From Gammaproteobacteria bacterium (GTDB lineage Bacteria > Pseudomonadota > Gammaproteobacteria > Steroidobacterales > Steroidobacteraceae), in assembly GCA_947452065.1 (NCBI GenBank), contig CANGBB010000002.1:362839-426838 (forward strand): 64,000 nucleotides of DNA. Reading direction: 5' to 3'. Both the position numbers and the translations under genes were made by a program. This document shows positions 16,278 through 25,457 of the stretch, piece after piece. Position 1 is the first letter of the stretch; every line of letters starts with the position of its first letter. The notes under the pieces were generated by a model. That model did no database searches. It was not told where the DNA came from and saw only the letters and a list, made by a program, of their open reading frames with translations.

Positions 16278-17846
16278 ATGCCTCAACCAATAAAAGTGAT
16301 CGACCTCTTTGCTGGGCCGGGTGGGTTGGGGGAAGGCTTCTCAAGACTCGCTAACTCGAGCGGCAGCAGCCCTTTTGAGATCGCAGTCTCTGCGGAAATG
16401 GATAAAGCAGCCCACGCTACCCTCTCATTGCGGGCTCTGCAGCGGCTTGTTGGCCGAGGTGGCGTTAGTGCTGATATCGCCAAAATTGAGTCTGTGACGG
16501 CCAGCCTTGCAGAAACCGGCAAGTTGGGCGTCGGCCAGCTGGCGGCACAGCATGGTCTCACTGCAGCTTGGGCAGATGTTTCGCGTGAAGCCCTAAACAT
16601 TGAGTTGGGCACCAAAGGTGGTGATGCTGGGCTGGCTGAGGCGCTTGATCAGCGTCTTTCCGAAAATGATCCTATCGTGCTAATTGGCGGTCCGCCTTGC
16701 CAAGCCTACTCGCTCGTTGGTCGTGTCCGTAATCGTGGCAAAGGACATTACGAGCCGGAGGCGGACAAGAGGCATTTCCTATATCGACAATATCTAAAGG
16801 TGCTATCTCAGCGGCGGCCGGCCATTTTCATAATGGAAAACGTTAAGGGGATCCTCTCATCCCGAGTTGGCGGTGCGGCGATCTTCCCCCGAATACTTGC
16901 TGACCTAGCCGACCCTGACCGGGCGCTTGGGGCTAGGCGCGCTGGGGTCCGCTATCGAATGGTGCCCTTGGTCAAGTGCCCCGTTGATGAGGATCTTTTT
17001 GAACCAAAGCGCGCATCTCCAGTTAGCTTCGTTGTTCGCGGAGAGCAGTATGGATTGCCCCAATCGCGACACAGGGTCATTGTTATGGGGGTTAGGGAGG
17101 ATGTCCTAGTAGGGCCTGATTGTGTGCTAAAGCCGATGCCAGGCTTGGCGCCCCGAGTCGCATCTGATGTTCTTTCTGATCTACCACCACTGAGATCCGG
17201 CCTCAACATGGCGATCGATGGAGAGGCGCAATGGTACCGGAGCGTAGAAGACATTAAGAACACGCTCGTGAAGGTGACCAACAACACCGACCACGAGCTG
17301 AGTACATATTTGCGGTCGCTTGAATTTCGGCGCGGGTTGCGTAGATCTGGTGACCGTTACTGCCCGGGTCGCGCGTCAAGTTTCGTAACGGCGTGGTACC
17401 GGGCCCGCAATGCGTCCGGCATTGTACGCAATCATGAGACACGGACCCACATGGTGGCTGATCTGGGCAGGTATTTGTTTTGCGCCGCATTTGCTCAGGT
17501 ACACGGCTGGTCGCCAACAAGTGATTCATTTCCCATGGCATTGGCACCGGAACATGCAAATTGGAGGAGCGGGCATTTTGCGGATCGTTTCCGCGTATTA
17601 ATGCCGGACCGCCCTTCTGGGACGGTGACTAGCCATTTGGGGAAGGACGGCCACCAGTTTATCCATTGGGAAGCCAGCCAATGTCGCAGCCTCTCCGTAC
17701 GTGAAGCGGCGCGTCTCCAAACGTTCCCGGATGACTATTTCTTTGCTGGACCTAGGACATCACAGTTTTCCCAAGTGGGGAATGCAGTGCCTCCGCTCTT
17801 AGCCTTGCAAATAGCCAAAGTGGTCTCGCAGCTGCTCCGCGTATAG
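16278..17846 (+). CDS. DNA (cytosine-5-)methyltransferase
   Basis: A 522-residue enzyme that transfers a methyl group from S-adenosylmethionine to carbon 5 of cytosine. All hallmark blocks are visible in order: motif I DLFAGPGGLGEGF (9-21), catalytic motif IV GGPPCQAYS with Cys141, motif VI ENVKG (187-191), motif VIII QYGLPQSRHRV (257-267), a variable target-recognition region (about 290-440) and motifs IX and X (REAARLQTFP, QVGNAVPPLLA) at the end. It is longer than small bacterial C5 methylases because of extra sequence before motif IV and in the recognition region. Situated directly before the GHKL ATPase gene, it would supply self-marking to the operon. Confidence 0.94.
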   Translation: MPQPIKVIDLFAGPGGLGEGFSRLANSSGSSPFEIAVSAEMDKAAHATLSLRALQRLVGRGGVSADIAKIESVTASLAETGKLGVGQLAAQHGLTAAWADVSREALNIELGTKGGDAGLAEALDQRLSENDPIVLIGGPPCQAYSLVGRVRNRGKGHYEPEADKRHFLYRQYLKVLSQRRPAIFIMENVKGILSSRVGGAAIFPRILADLADPDRALGARRAGVRYRMVPLVKCPVDEDLFEPKRASPVSFVVRGEQYGLPQSRHRVIVMGVREDVLVGPDCVLKPMPGLAPRVASDVLSDLPPLRSGLNMAIDGEAQWYRSVEDIKNTLVKVTNNTDHELSTYLRSLEFRRGLRRSGDRYCPGRASSFVTAWYRARNASGIVRNHETRTHMVADLGRYLFCAAFAQVHGWSPTSDSFPMALAPEHANWRSGHFADRFRVLMPDRPSGTVTSHLGKDGHQFIHWEASQCRSLSVREAARLQTFPDDYFFAGPRTSQFSQVGNAVPPLLALQIAKVVSQLLRV

Positions 17847-17937
17847 CAATGTAGTGTATTGGGCATAATTATTGCAAAATGTGGTAAAAAATTATCCCCA
17901 TGCGAGTTTCGCAGGTCGGGTGTCTAGGGGTCGCATT

Positions 17938-19836
17938 GTGTGGAACTTTCGGAAGAAGTCGGCAGGTGAAAAAATAAGAAATCCTATCCAAGGCGAATTC
18001 TTTTCGACTGACGCTATCGCCGGGCCTGCACAGGCGTTAGTAAGGGAGAGCTTTCAGAATTCCTTGGATGCGCGGGTCGGAAACGAGCCAGTTCGCATGC
18101 GCCTCTACTTGGCACTAGGGCGTGCAGCCTTGGCACCTGAAACGGTTCAGCCCTTTTTCGATGCGGCGTTTCCGCACTATGAGGCATCGGGTAACGGTCT
18201 CCGCGATGCGCCGTCGGCCGAAGAATCCTGTGAATACTTGGTTGTCGAAGACTTTGGTACCACAGGTCTGATTGGCGATCCCGAAGAGGCGGACCCGCCG
18301 GCATCGGGAGGCAAAAAGAATGCCTTCTATCTGTTCTTTAGAGCGGAGGGGCTTTCTGGTAAATCCGGCATCAGTTTGGGGCGTTGGGGGGTAGGTAAAT
18401 TCGTCTTTCCTCGATCAAGCAGGGCTAGCACCCATTTTGGCTTGACAGTCAGGCATGACGACGGCCGGAGGTTGCTTTGCGGAGCCATAACGTTAAAGGC
18501 CCACCGCATCAATGGGATGGAGGATGTTTACACGCCTGATGGTATGTTTGGTCTCATCGGGGATGACGGGCTCGTCTTGCCGGTTGAGGCTGCATCCATG
18601 CTCGATTCCTTCTCGTCGATTTTCAGTATCTCCCGCAAGAATGAGCCTGGTCTTTCGGTGGTAATCCCTTGGGTGGACCGGGACATCACCTTCGAGTCCC
18701 TGTTGGCTGCAGTTGTAAATGATTACTTCTATCCAATTCTTCATGACCAACTCGTCGTTGAGCTGGTCAGCGGTGATGAGCGTGTGTCAATTGATCGCAC
18801 TACGCTGGACAGCGTGCTCGGACAATGGAAGATGGAGCTGGGCGAAAAGCCGATCGGCGTTGTCGAGTTGGCGCGGTTTGCAGCCAACTATCCTGTTGAA
18901 AAGCGTTTGGAACTCAAAGAGCACCCGATTAATCAATCCCCAAAATGGGTGGATGACCTTCTATCAAGTCAGCAGATTGACCAAATCAGATCTTTGCTTG
19001 CCGCGGGAAACACCGTCGCACTGCGTGTTCCGGTACATGTTCGTCCAAAGGGTTCGGCGCCCAGTAGGTCGCATTTTGATGTTTTCCTAAAGGCTGACAA
19101 GGCGGCAGATGGCCGGCCATTGTTTGTTCGCGAAGGCATCACCATTTCAGATTTGAAGACAAAACGAGCGAGAGAGATCCGGTCGCTCGTTGTGGTTGAA
19201 GAGGAAAAGCTAGCCGCCTTGTTGGGGGATTCTGAGAATCCTGCCCACACCCAGTGGCAAAAGGACAGCTCCAACTTCAAAGGAAAATACACCTTCGGAC
19301 CGGGTGTTATTGATTTTGTTACTCAGTCAGTAGGTGAGATCATCGCGATCGTCCATCGAAAATCGACGGAGCAAGACACGTCGCTGACATTGGATGTTTT
19401 TTCACTGGCCAGACCGGAAGAGCCGTCGCCGGAGCCGCCGGCATCGGCGCCACAAGTGAAGACTTCTGGCAAGCCGCCAATTCCGTCTCTTCCGCCGTCG
19501 CCAACATTTGTGATCCAGCGGGTCCCCGGGGGATTTGATGTCCGTCCTCTTCATCATCGGGTATACCCGCTGACAGCCCAAATACAGTGTGCTTACAACA
19601 CGAGCTCTGGAAACCCACTAAAAAAGTGGCATCGAGCAGATTTTCAGCTTACAGACCAAGCGATTTCCGTAAAGACCAACGATTGTGGCCGAGTGAGTGC
19701 AATCAAAGGTAACGAGATCACGGTAGAGATCGGGGGGGCGGATTTCAGCTTAAAAGTGTCGGGGTTTGACACCAACCGCGATGTGTTTGTGAGAGTCGTT
19801 GTGATGGAGGCTCGCGATGACGATAGCGAAGCTTAA
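17938..19836 (+). CDS. GHKL-type ATPase (Bergerat fold, MutL/MORC/Hsp90-like)
   Basis: A protein of about 632 residues from GTG 17938 (AGGGG six bases upstream); a TTG at 17872 would add 22 residues. The N-terminal ATPase shows the N-box RESFQNSLDA (Glu37, Asn41, Asp44), a G1-like VVEDFGTTGL (Asp105) and a G2-like LGRWGVGKF (147-155). These fit the ATP-binding site of GHKL proteins, which dimerise on ATP binding. A proline-rich linker near residue 500 leads to a beta-rich C-terminal domain. GHKL ATPases are known to accompany C5 methylases in restriction-like operons, the group from which MORC proteins are thought to derive. The next gene starts inside this one. Confidence 0.85.
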   Translation: MWNFRKKSAGEKIRNPIQGEFFSTDAIAGPAQALVRESFQNSLDARVGNEPVRMRLYLALGRAALAPETVQPFFDAAFPHYEASGNGLRDAPSAEESCEYLVVEDFGTTGLIGDPEEADPPASGGKKNAFYLFFRAEGLSGKSGISLGRWGVGKFVFPRSSRASTHFGLTVRHDDGRRLLCGAITLKAHRINGMEDVYTPDGMFGLIGDDGLVLPVEAASMLDSFSSIFSISRKNEPGLSVVIPWVDRDITFESLLAAVVNDYFYPILHDQLVVELVSGDERVSIDRTTLDSVLGQWKMELGEKPIGVVELARFAANYPVEKRLELKEHPINQSPKWVDDLLSSQQIDQIRSLLAAGNTVALRVPVHVRPKGSAPSRSHFDVFLKADKAADGRPLFVREGITISDLKTKRAREIRSLVVVEEEKLAALLGDSENPAHTQWQKDSSNFKGKYTFGPGVIDFVTQSVGEIIAIVHRKSTEQDTSLTLDVFSLARPEEPSPEPPASAPQVKTSGKPPIPSLPPSPTFVIQRVPGGFDVRPLHHRVYPLTAQIQCAYNTSSGNPLKKWHRADFQLTDQAISVKTNDCGRVSAIKGNEITVEIGGADFSLKVSGFDTNRDVFVRVVVMEARDDDSEA

Positions 19837-20572
19837 TTACACTGGCCGCCAGAAGATTCGAAAAGATGACATTCGCATATCGATGCAACGGGAGCAGGAC
19901 GGGGTAGAGCGCTTTTCGGTCAATCTAGAATTGGCGCGCTATAAATTCCCGGGTAACGCTCGAGTCACCATTGAAGCGTATCGCCAAACGGCGGTAATGC
20001 GGTTTGACTTTGGGTCGGTTGCTTACCTAAAGCCTCAGGGCTCCTGCCGTCTGACGGAGTTTGATAGCTCGGATGCTGTCCTGTTCCGTTTGCATGTAAC
20101 CGCTAGTTCCGGGCGAAATGGCCTGTTGTTGGGTCGTGCAGAACAGATTAGGCCAACAGATCCCGATGATCTTATCAATCATCGCATTCCGCTTTTGCCA
20201 GTGCAGCCGGCGGATCTTGGCGACGGCGAGGTATGGCGAGTGGATTTCGGCAGTCAGGTAATCTTATTGGTAAACAGGAACTTGCCGGATTGGCGTCAAA
20301 CTGTTTCTTCTGGAGCATTTAAAGCGTTCGTTTACCCGGCGGTCGTTCGGCAAGTGCTCACAAAGATTGTTGTTATCGAAGATTATGTTGACTGTGATGA
20401 CCCGGATGACTGGCGGAGTAACTGGCTGTTGTTTGCTTACAGTTTTCCAGGTGTGACCTCCCCGGTGCCAAAAGATCACGCTGACCGCGAGGAGTGGGTC
20501 GACGAGGTTGCCGCGTCATTGGCTAACTCACAATCCTTAAGACAAGTCTACGAGGCAGATTCTGATGATTGA
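19817..20572 (+). CDS. Unknown operon protein following the GHKL ATPase
   Basis: A 251-residue protein starting with ATG inside the end of the GHKL gene (20-base overlap) with GGAG eight bases upstream. The N-terminal half appears beta-rich (RFSVNLELARYKFPGNARVTI, split by short turns) and the C-terminal half is helical and acidic. No motif or family recognised. Its position between the GHKL ATPase and the next overlapping gene implies it acts with them, perhaps as an adaptor. Confidence 0.75.
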   Translation: MTIAKLNYTGRQKIRKDDIRISMQREQDGVERFSVNLELARYKFPGNARVTIEAYRQTAVMRFDFGSVAYLKPQGSCRLTEFDSSDAVLFRLHVTASSGRNGLLLGRAEQIRPTDPDDLINHRIPLLPVQPADLGDGEVWRVDFGSQVILLVNRNLPDWRQTVSSGAFKAFVYPAVVRQVLTKIVVIEDYVDCDDPDDWRSNWLLFAYSFPGVTSPVPKDHADREEWVDEVAASLANSQSLRQVYEADSDD

Positions 20573-21329
20573 GGCCGGCTTGCTTCTTTCACGCTTGAAC
20601 TCTGAGGGTATTGCGGTGTTCGAGCGCTTCATTCTTTCGCACGGTGGAGCCTCGGATCCGTTGCCATTTCCGACAGAGCTGTTGTCAGGTGCTGCTTACT
20701 CAAAACCCGTGTCACCGACAGTCGTTATCTCTGACAGGAGGTTTGCTAGCCGCCTCGAGCTTGCCAAGTACCTGTATTCAGCCTTTGAGACTGCTCATTT
20801 CCGTGCAGAACGCGGTGATTCTGGATTGTGGACTTGGCTAGCCTGTGCGTTTTACATGAACTTCCTTAGAGATTCGAAGGATAGAAAGCCGGGTGCCGTT
20901 GCGCGTTGGGTCTACAAAGCATCTGATTTTCAGCGGTACTATCGTCACCTTGTGGCAGGTCCATTCTTTGCCTATCAAGCGCACCGGGAAAACCCTGAAC
21001 GGGCGTTGGCAATCTTGTGCCAACCGCCAGGAAAGCCCGGGGACATTGTGGAGCAGCTCGCTTCACGCCAAGAATACGTGACAAACCCCGCGGTCATGGC
21101 CGCTGCAACTCGAGCGCTCGTTGACCCCGGGAAACCAGCTAAGCCGAAGCGGGGCGCTGGGGGAAAATCAGCGGGCAGCGCTCGCCGATTTGTCACAGTT
21201 ATTGAGCAGTTTCGCCAAACATGGGATGTCACCACATTGTCCCCTGATGACCTGCGAACTTTACTTCCAGCTGAATTTGGCGGGCTGAGCGGAGCGGCGC
21301 ATTCAAGCGCTGAAATGCGCAATGAATGA
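20565..21329 (+). CDS. Unknown operon protein, possibly DUF6339-like
   Basis: A 254-residue protein overlapping both neighbours by eight bases. The pattern GDSGLWTWLACAFY, YRHLVAGPFF, then RRFVTVIEQFRQTWDVTTL and LLPAEFG matches my recollection of DUF6339 proteins found near ATPases and helicases in bacterial islands; this is from memory and unchecked. It has no obvious catalytic motif and looks helical. A Lys/Gly-rich linker (about 197-212) separates the C-terminal segment. A role as bridging or recognition subunit is only inferred. Confidence 0.75.
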   Translation: MIEAGLLLSRLNSEGIAVFERFILSHGGASDPLPFPTELLSGAAYSKPVSPTVVISDRRFASRLELAKYLYSAFETAHFRAERGDSGLWTWLACAFYMNFLRDSKDRKPGAVARWVYKASDFQRYYRHLVAGPFFAYQAHRENPERALAILCQPPGKPGDIVEQLASRQEYVTNPAVMAAATRALVDPGKPAKPKRGAGGKSAGSARRFVTVIEQFRQTWDVTTLSPDDLRTLLPAEFGGLSGAAHSSAEMRNE

Positions 21330-24255
21330 GTGGGTGCAGGTTCAGTCGCTGCTTGGGCAGGTCTTGGTCAGCTTTCTTGGCGACGTCCTTCCGGGCCTTG
21401 GTGGCGCGAGGTGGTGGCACAATCATGTGCTGATGCAGCTGACACCTGTTCAGCAACAGATGGTTAATCAGTTGCCTGAGGGGCAATTGCGCCGATTGGA
21501 TATGGCCGCATTGCTTCGCGTGACATCTCGTAATTGGTCCGAAATCGCTTTCACTAGGAAGATGTCGCGAGAGGCCAAGCACCTGATCGGTGAGCTGCAA
21601 GATGCTAGGAACCGGTACGCCCATGCCTCCGTTGATGGAGTTGCGCTTGACGACCGGATTCGAGATGTGGATACCGCCGTCCGTTTGATGGTGCTCTTGG
21701 GGGCTGATCAAGCAACGCTGTGGCCTGTTAAGCAGATACTTGAGGGCATGCGCGATGACGCGGACGGTGGCGATTGTCCACGGAGTCACGACGCACAGTC
21801 TGTTGAGCACGCTACTGGGGCTGTAACTCCTAGTGACGAACCTGAAGCTCAGACTGCGGCGGAAATACCCGCCGGATGGCTGCTTGGGGCAACAGCTGAT
21901 GGTCACCGCGTTTCGACATTGCTGGCGGGGCGAAGTTACATAGGCATTGACTTTGGTACGTCGACTACCGTAGTCAGTGCCCTTCGAATCGGTGCGAAGG
22001 GTGGCGTAGAAGTCGAACCATTGTCGATCGCACAGCCTGGTGAATACGGCGAGTCAATTCGGACGCCACTCGTAAACACGGTTCTCGCTTGGACTGGAGA
22101 GCGTCTCATTTTTGGTGCTGATGCCTACAGAATGAGGCAATTTCTGTTCGAAGGTAAGGACGTGTTCTCGTCATTCAAGATGCGACTTGGTGTCGATATT
22201 GGGCCTGTTTATCCAGCTACATCGTTGCGCCGTGGCTCGTCACCGACTCCGATAGAGACGGCCCAAGATGCTGCTTATTGTTTCTTTTCCTGTCTTCGGC
22301 CGGTCATTGATCAGGCACTCGCCGAAGGACGGCTTGCAAGCGAATTATGCTTGGCGGTGAGTGTTCCAGCCTCTTTTGAAGCGAACCAGCGTCGTGATCT
22401 TTCAGATGCTCTGAATGGTCTTGGGCTTTCCGAAAAAAACGTATGCATGATTGACGAACCCAATGCTGCTTTCTTTTCATATCTACACCAGACGGCCTTA
22501 ACTTCTGATTCGACGGCGTTATTCGACCGGTTGCGCCGTGAGCCAACAAACGTTTTGGTCTATGACTTTGGTGCGGGTACGTGTGACATTTCGATACTGG
22601 AGGTTGGTCTCGAGGGTGGCACCCTGCGATCCCGCAACCGAGCCATCTCGCGGTTTACTGCCCTAGGTGGTGATGATATTGATCGAGCGATAGCTAGAGA
22701 TATTCTCCTGCCGCAGCTGTTGCAGTCAGCGCCTGGCTATGAGCCTACCCAGCGGGAAATTGATGAGCGATTGGTTCCGTGGCTGCAGCCCACTGCGGAA
22801 AGGCTGAAGATATCGGCGCTCAAATGGGCCTCCGCCCGAAACCTCAGCTCGCTGAATGACTACGACGGTGATTCACCGGTCTTTATCGAGAATCCAGTTC
22901 GGAAGTTCATATTTGGTGAACATGAGCTGTCGATCGAAGAGCCATCAGCGACGCTAAGTGCGCTGGCAGGTGCGTTAGAACCTTTCTTAGGCGTTTTTGA
23001 CTCTGAGCAATCGAGCTACCACGTATTTGCGCCGGTTCAAGACGCTGTTCAGAAGTGCGGCATTGATGTTACAGAACTGTACGCTGTGCTGTTCATTGGG
23101 GGTAGTTGTGGAAACCTGCTAGTTCAGCATGCAGTGATGCGCATGTTGCCAAAGTCAGTGGTGCCGATTATCCCTAGGGACTTGCAAACGCATGTGTCAA
23201 TTGGCGCCGCTTTGCACTCGTTCGCATATCACGGCCTGTCCTTGGATTTGGTTCAGCCAATTACTGCCGAGCCAATAATGGTTGTCACTAAAGGAGCGGG
23301 GTTGGAGACTTTGATTCCGGCAGGAAGCCCAGTCCCGACAGTCAAAGAGTTTGAGAGAAGCCTTGTCATTGATCGGCATGGTCAGCAAGTCGTAGAGGTG
23401 CCGATTTGCGTGAGTAACGAGTCGAAGCTTCTCGGAATGCTTCGGATTGAGGCTGGGGGATCGAGCGGCTTTCGCCAAGGGACTAAAGTCCTTCTACATG
23501 CGTCACTCACGCATGACAAGCTCCTAATTCTCACTGCATCTGCTGATGGTGTGCGTGTCAGCGTAACCTTGACAAAACCATTAACAAACTCGGAGACGAC
23601 AACCTCCGATGCGTTGCTGCTAGATGCGAAGCAGCGCTACAACATGGAGCTGCTCCAAACTCGAGGAAAGCCCTCGATTGCCGTCGTCTTGCAACTGGCA
23701 GCGGTCGCAGCGGAGGCGCGCGCTTATGAACTTGCTGCTGATATGTATATGCTCGCCCAGCGCCTCGATCCATCCATATCAAAGGAAACCCATATCTGTC
23801 ATGCGTTTTCAATGGCGGGTCGCAGTAGGCAGGCCTCTGAATGGGCGCGCAAGGCGTACCAGCGAAGCCCAGATGCGGTGGCCGCCTACAACATGTCATG
23901 TTTTTCTGATGAAGGCGAGCGGGAGAAATACTTGATCGAGTCGATAGCTAAGGAGAATCCGCCGGCTCGCGCTTTCTTGGAGCTCGGAAAAATATATAAG
24001 AATAACGGCAATTCCTCCGGCGTCGTATTAATTGAGAAGTGTGTTCGGCGCCTTGAGGATAAGTTGGGCAGCGGCGATATCAGCGAGAATGAGTGTCGTC
24101 TTTTAGAAGAGGCGGCGTCCGTCATTAGGAAAGACGCTGTCGCGGCGCGGGCACGCGTTCGACGTGAGAATCGAGTGGGTCTGCGTCTGCCATACTCTGA
24201 GGATAATCTCGCAGCATCTGTTTCAAACGGAGCTGTCCTAGGAGAGCTTGCATGA
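21322..24255 (+). CDS. Swt1-type HEPN / Hsp70-like ATPase / TPR-like fusion protein
   Basis: A 977-residue protein with three parts. Residues 1-130 resemble the Swt1-type HEPN domain: RLDMAALLRVTSRNWSEI, then ARNRYAH with R96 and H101, the R-x4-6-H signature of HEPN RNases. Residues about 205-620 form an Hsp70/actin-fold ATPase: phosphate-1 loop YIGIDFGTSTT (D210-T216), phosphate-2 loop VYDFGAGTCDISIL, and adenosine motif LFIGGSCGN. The last 250 residues are helical and TPR-like (LAADMYMLAQRLDP, MAGRSRQASEWARKAYQ). It is coupled to both neighbours by short overlaps. The likely role is a chaperone-like sensor gating a toxic RNase, but HEPN domains can also be non-catalytic. Confidence 0.85.
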   Translation: MNEWVQVQSLLGQVLVSFLGDVLPGLGGARWWHNHVLMQLTPVQQQMVNQLPEGQLRRLDMAALLRVTSRNWSEIAFTRKMSREAKHLIGELQDARNRYAHASVDGVALDDRIRDVDTAVRLMVLLGADQATLWPVKQILEGMRDDADGGDCPRSHDAQSVEHATGAVTPSDEPEAQTAAEIPAGWLLGATADGHRVSTLLAGRSYIGIDFGTSTTVVSALRIGAKGGVEVEPLSIAQPGEYGESIRTPLVNTVLAWTGERLIFGADAYRMRQFLFEGKDVFSSFKMRLGVDIGPVYPATSLRRGSSPTPIETAQDAAYCFFSCLRPVIDQALAEGRLASELCLAVSVPASFEANQRRDLSDALNGLGLSEKNVCMIDEPNAAFFSYLHQTALTSDSTALFDRLRREPTNVLVYDFGAGTCDISILEVGLEGGTLRSRNRAISRFTALGGDDIDRAIARDILLPQLLQSAPGYEPTQREIDERLVPWLQPTAERLKISALKWASARNLSSLNDYDGDSPVFIENPVRKFIFGEHELSIEEPSATLSALAGALEPFLGVFDSEQSSYHVFAPVQDAVQKCGIDVTELYAVLFIGGSCGNLLVQHAVMRMLPKSVVPIIPRDLQTHVSIGAALHSFAYHGLSLDLVQPITAEPIMVVTKGAGLETLIPAGSPVPTVKEFERSLVIDRHGQQVVEVPICVSNESKLLGMLRIEAGGSSGFRQGTKVLLHASLTHDKLLILTASADGVRVSVTLTKPLTNSETTTSDALLLDAKQRYNMELLQTRGKPSIAVVLQLAAVAAEARAYELAADMYMLAQRLDPSISKETHICHAFSMAGRSRQASEWARKAYQRSPDAVAAYNMSCFSDEGEREKYLIESIAKENPPARAFLELGKIYKNNGNSSGVVLIEKCVRRLEDKLGSGDISENECRLLEEAASVIRKDAVAARARVRRENRVGLRLPYSEDNLAASVSNGAVLGELA

Positions 24256-25457
24256 CATGGCGTGTTCCGGAAAATCGACTGAGTGTTCGTCAGCGTGCAG
24301 TGTTGACGGCGGTGTGCAGAGATATCGGGAAAGCACGTTATTGGATTCAGGGCTGCGCTGGGTCTGGTAAAACGTTGCTTCTAATACATGCCATCGAACA
24401 GGTGGCTATTCGTAACCCGAAAGCGTCCATTTGCTTTGTAACATTTACGCACTCCCTTAAAGATCTTGTGCGTAGTGGGTTGAGCCAAGAACTTGGAGCG
24501 CGTGTCAAGGTTGTCACGCACACGCAATTTAAAAGCGATAAAAAAAAATTCGACTATGTCTTCGTCGATGAGGTTCAAGATATCAGCAAGACAGACCTGC
24601 GAGCAATTGCATCCTACGCAGGGTCATTGCAGCTAGCGGGTGATCCGGACCAGAGCATCTACAAGGGGCGGGCTACTGAGAGCGATATCAATAGCCTTTT
24701 GGAGCCCAGAACAGAAAGATTGTTAGAGGTGTTCCGCCTCTCAAAGCTTATTAAAGATATTGCTCTTTCCATCCTGCCGCGGTCATTGCTTGTGGAGGGG
24801 CAAGCAAAGAGTTCTGATGCTAACGTTCAAATCAGACTTTTACGTTTCAACGACCAGGATGCGGAGGCGGCATGGGTATTCGAGGAGGCGCGCGGGAACG
24901 CAAAGGGTGGCTATAACGCGTCAGCTATTTTATTCTCGACACATAAGTCATTGATGGAGTTCAGTAAGAGAGTTGCTAAACATCTGCGACTCCCTGAGCC
25001 CCCGGCGCCTGAAATGAGTAGAAACTTTGAGGCTGAATTGGCAGCGAAATCTACCACCCCGAATCCTGATTACCGTGAATACAACAAGCATTGGGAAGCG
25101 CGACGGGTGCCGCTTGCATATTTTGGGAACGGCAACGGAAACCTAGCGGATTCGGAGGCCAAACCAATGGTTTACCTCATGACCTACCATAGCTCGAAGG
25201 GGCTCGATTTCAAGTCTGTCTTTTTGCCAAGTGTGAATGCCGACATGTATTGCGGTGCCAGCAAGAAAGAGTTGGCCGAGGATCCTAGTATAGAAAATAG
25301 GCTAATGTTTGTAGCTGTGACTAGGAGCCGGGAGAACCTGTACGTGTCTTTTACGACCGAGCAACTGCACCGGACGCTTCGTAACCTTCCAAAGGAAATG
25401 GTCGTAGAGGCTTCGCCTAAGCTCAGGAAGTTATCAGCCGAGCAGGGTCTGTTCTAA
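24252..25457 (+). CDS. Compact UvrD/Rep-like superfamily 1 helicase
   Basis: A 401-residue ATPase with SF1A motifs: Walker A GCAGSGKT (34-41), motif II DEVQD (106-110), motif III LAGDPDQSIY (near 128), motif V YHSSKGLDF (near 315) and motif VI FVAVTRSRENLYV (near 370). UvrD and Rep are about 700 residues; this one lacks most of the 1B and 2B insertions, so it is a minimal motor perhaps depending on partners for loading or directionality. The ATG overlaps the HEPN-Hsp70 stop by four bases, and the next gene begins on its last base. Confidence 0.9.
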   Translation: MTWRVPENRLSVRQRAVLTAVCRDIGKARYWIQGCAGSGKTLLLIHAIEQVAIRNPKASICFVTFTHSLKDLVRSGLSQELGARVKVVTHTQFKSDKKKFDYVFVDEVQDISKTDLRAIASYAGSLQLAGDPDQSIYKGRATESDINSLLEPRTERLLEVFRLSKLIKDIALSILPRSLLVEGQAKSSDANVQIRLLRFNDQDAEAAWVFEEARGNAKGGYNASAILFSTHKSLMEFSKRVAKHLRLPEPPAPEMSRNFEAELAAKSTTPNPDYREYNKHWEARRVPLAYFGNGNGNLADSEAKPMVYLMTYHSSKGLDFKSVFLPSVNADMYCGASKKELAEDPSIENRLMFVAVTRSRENLYVSFTTEQLHRTLRNLPKEMVVEASPKLRKLSAEQGLF

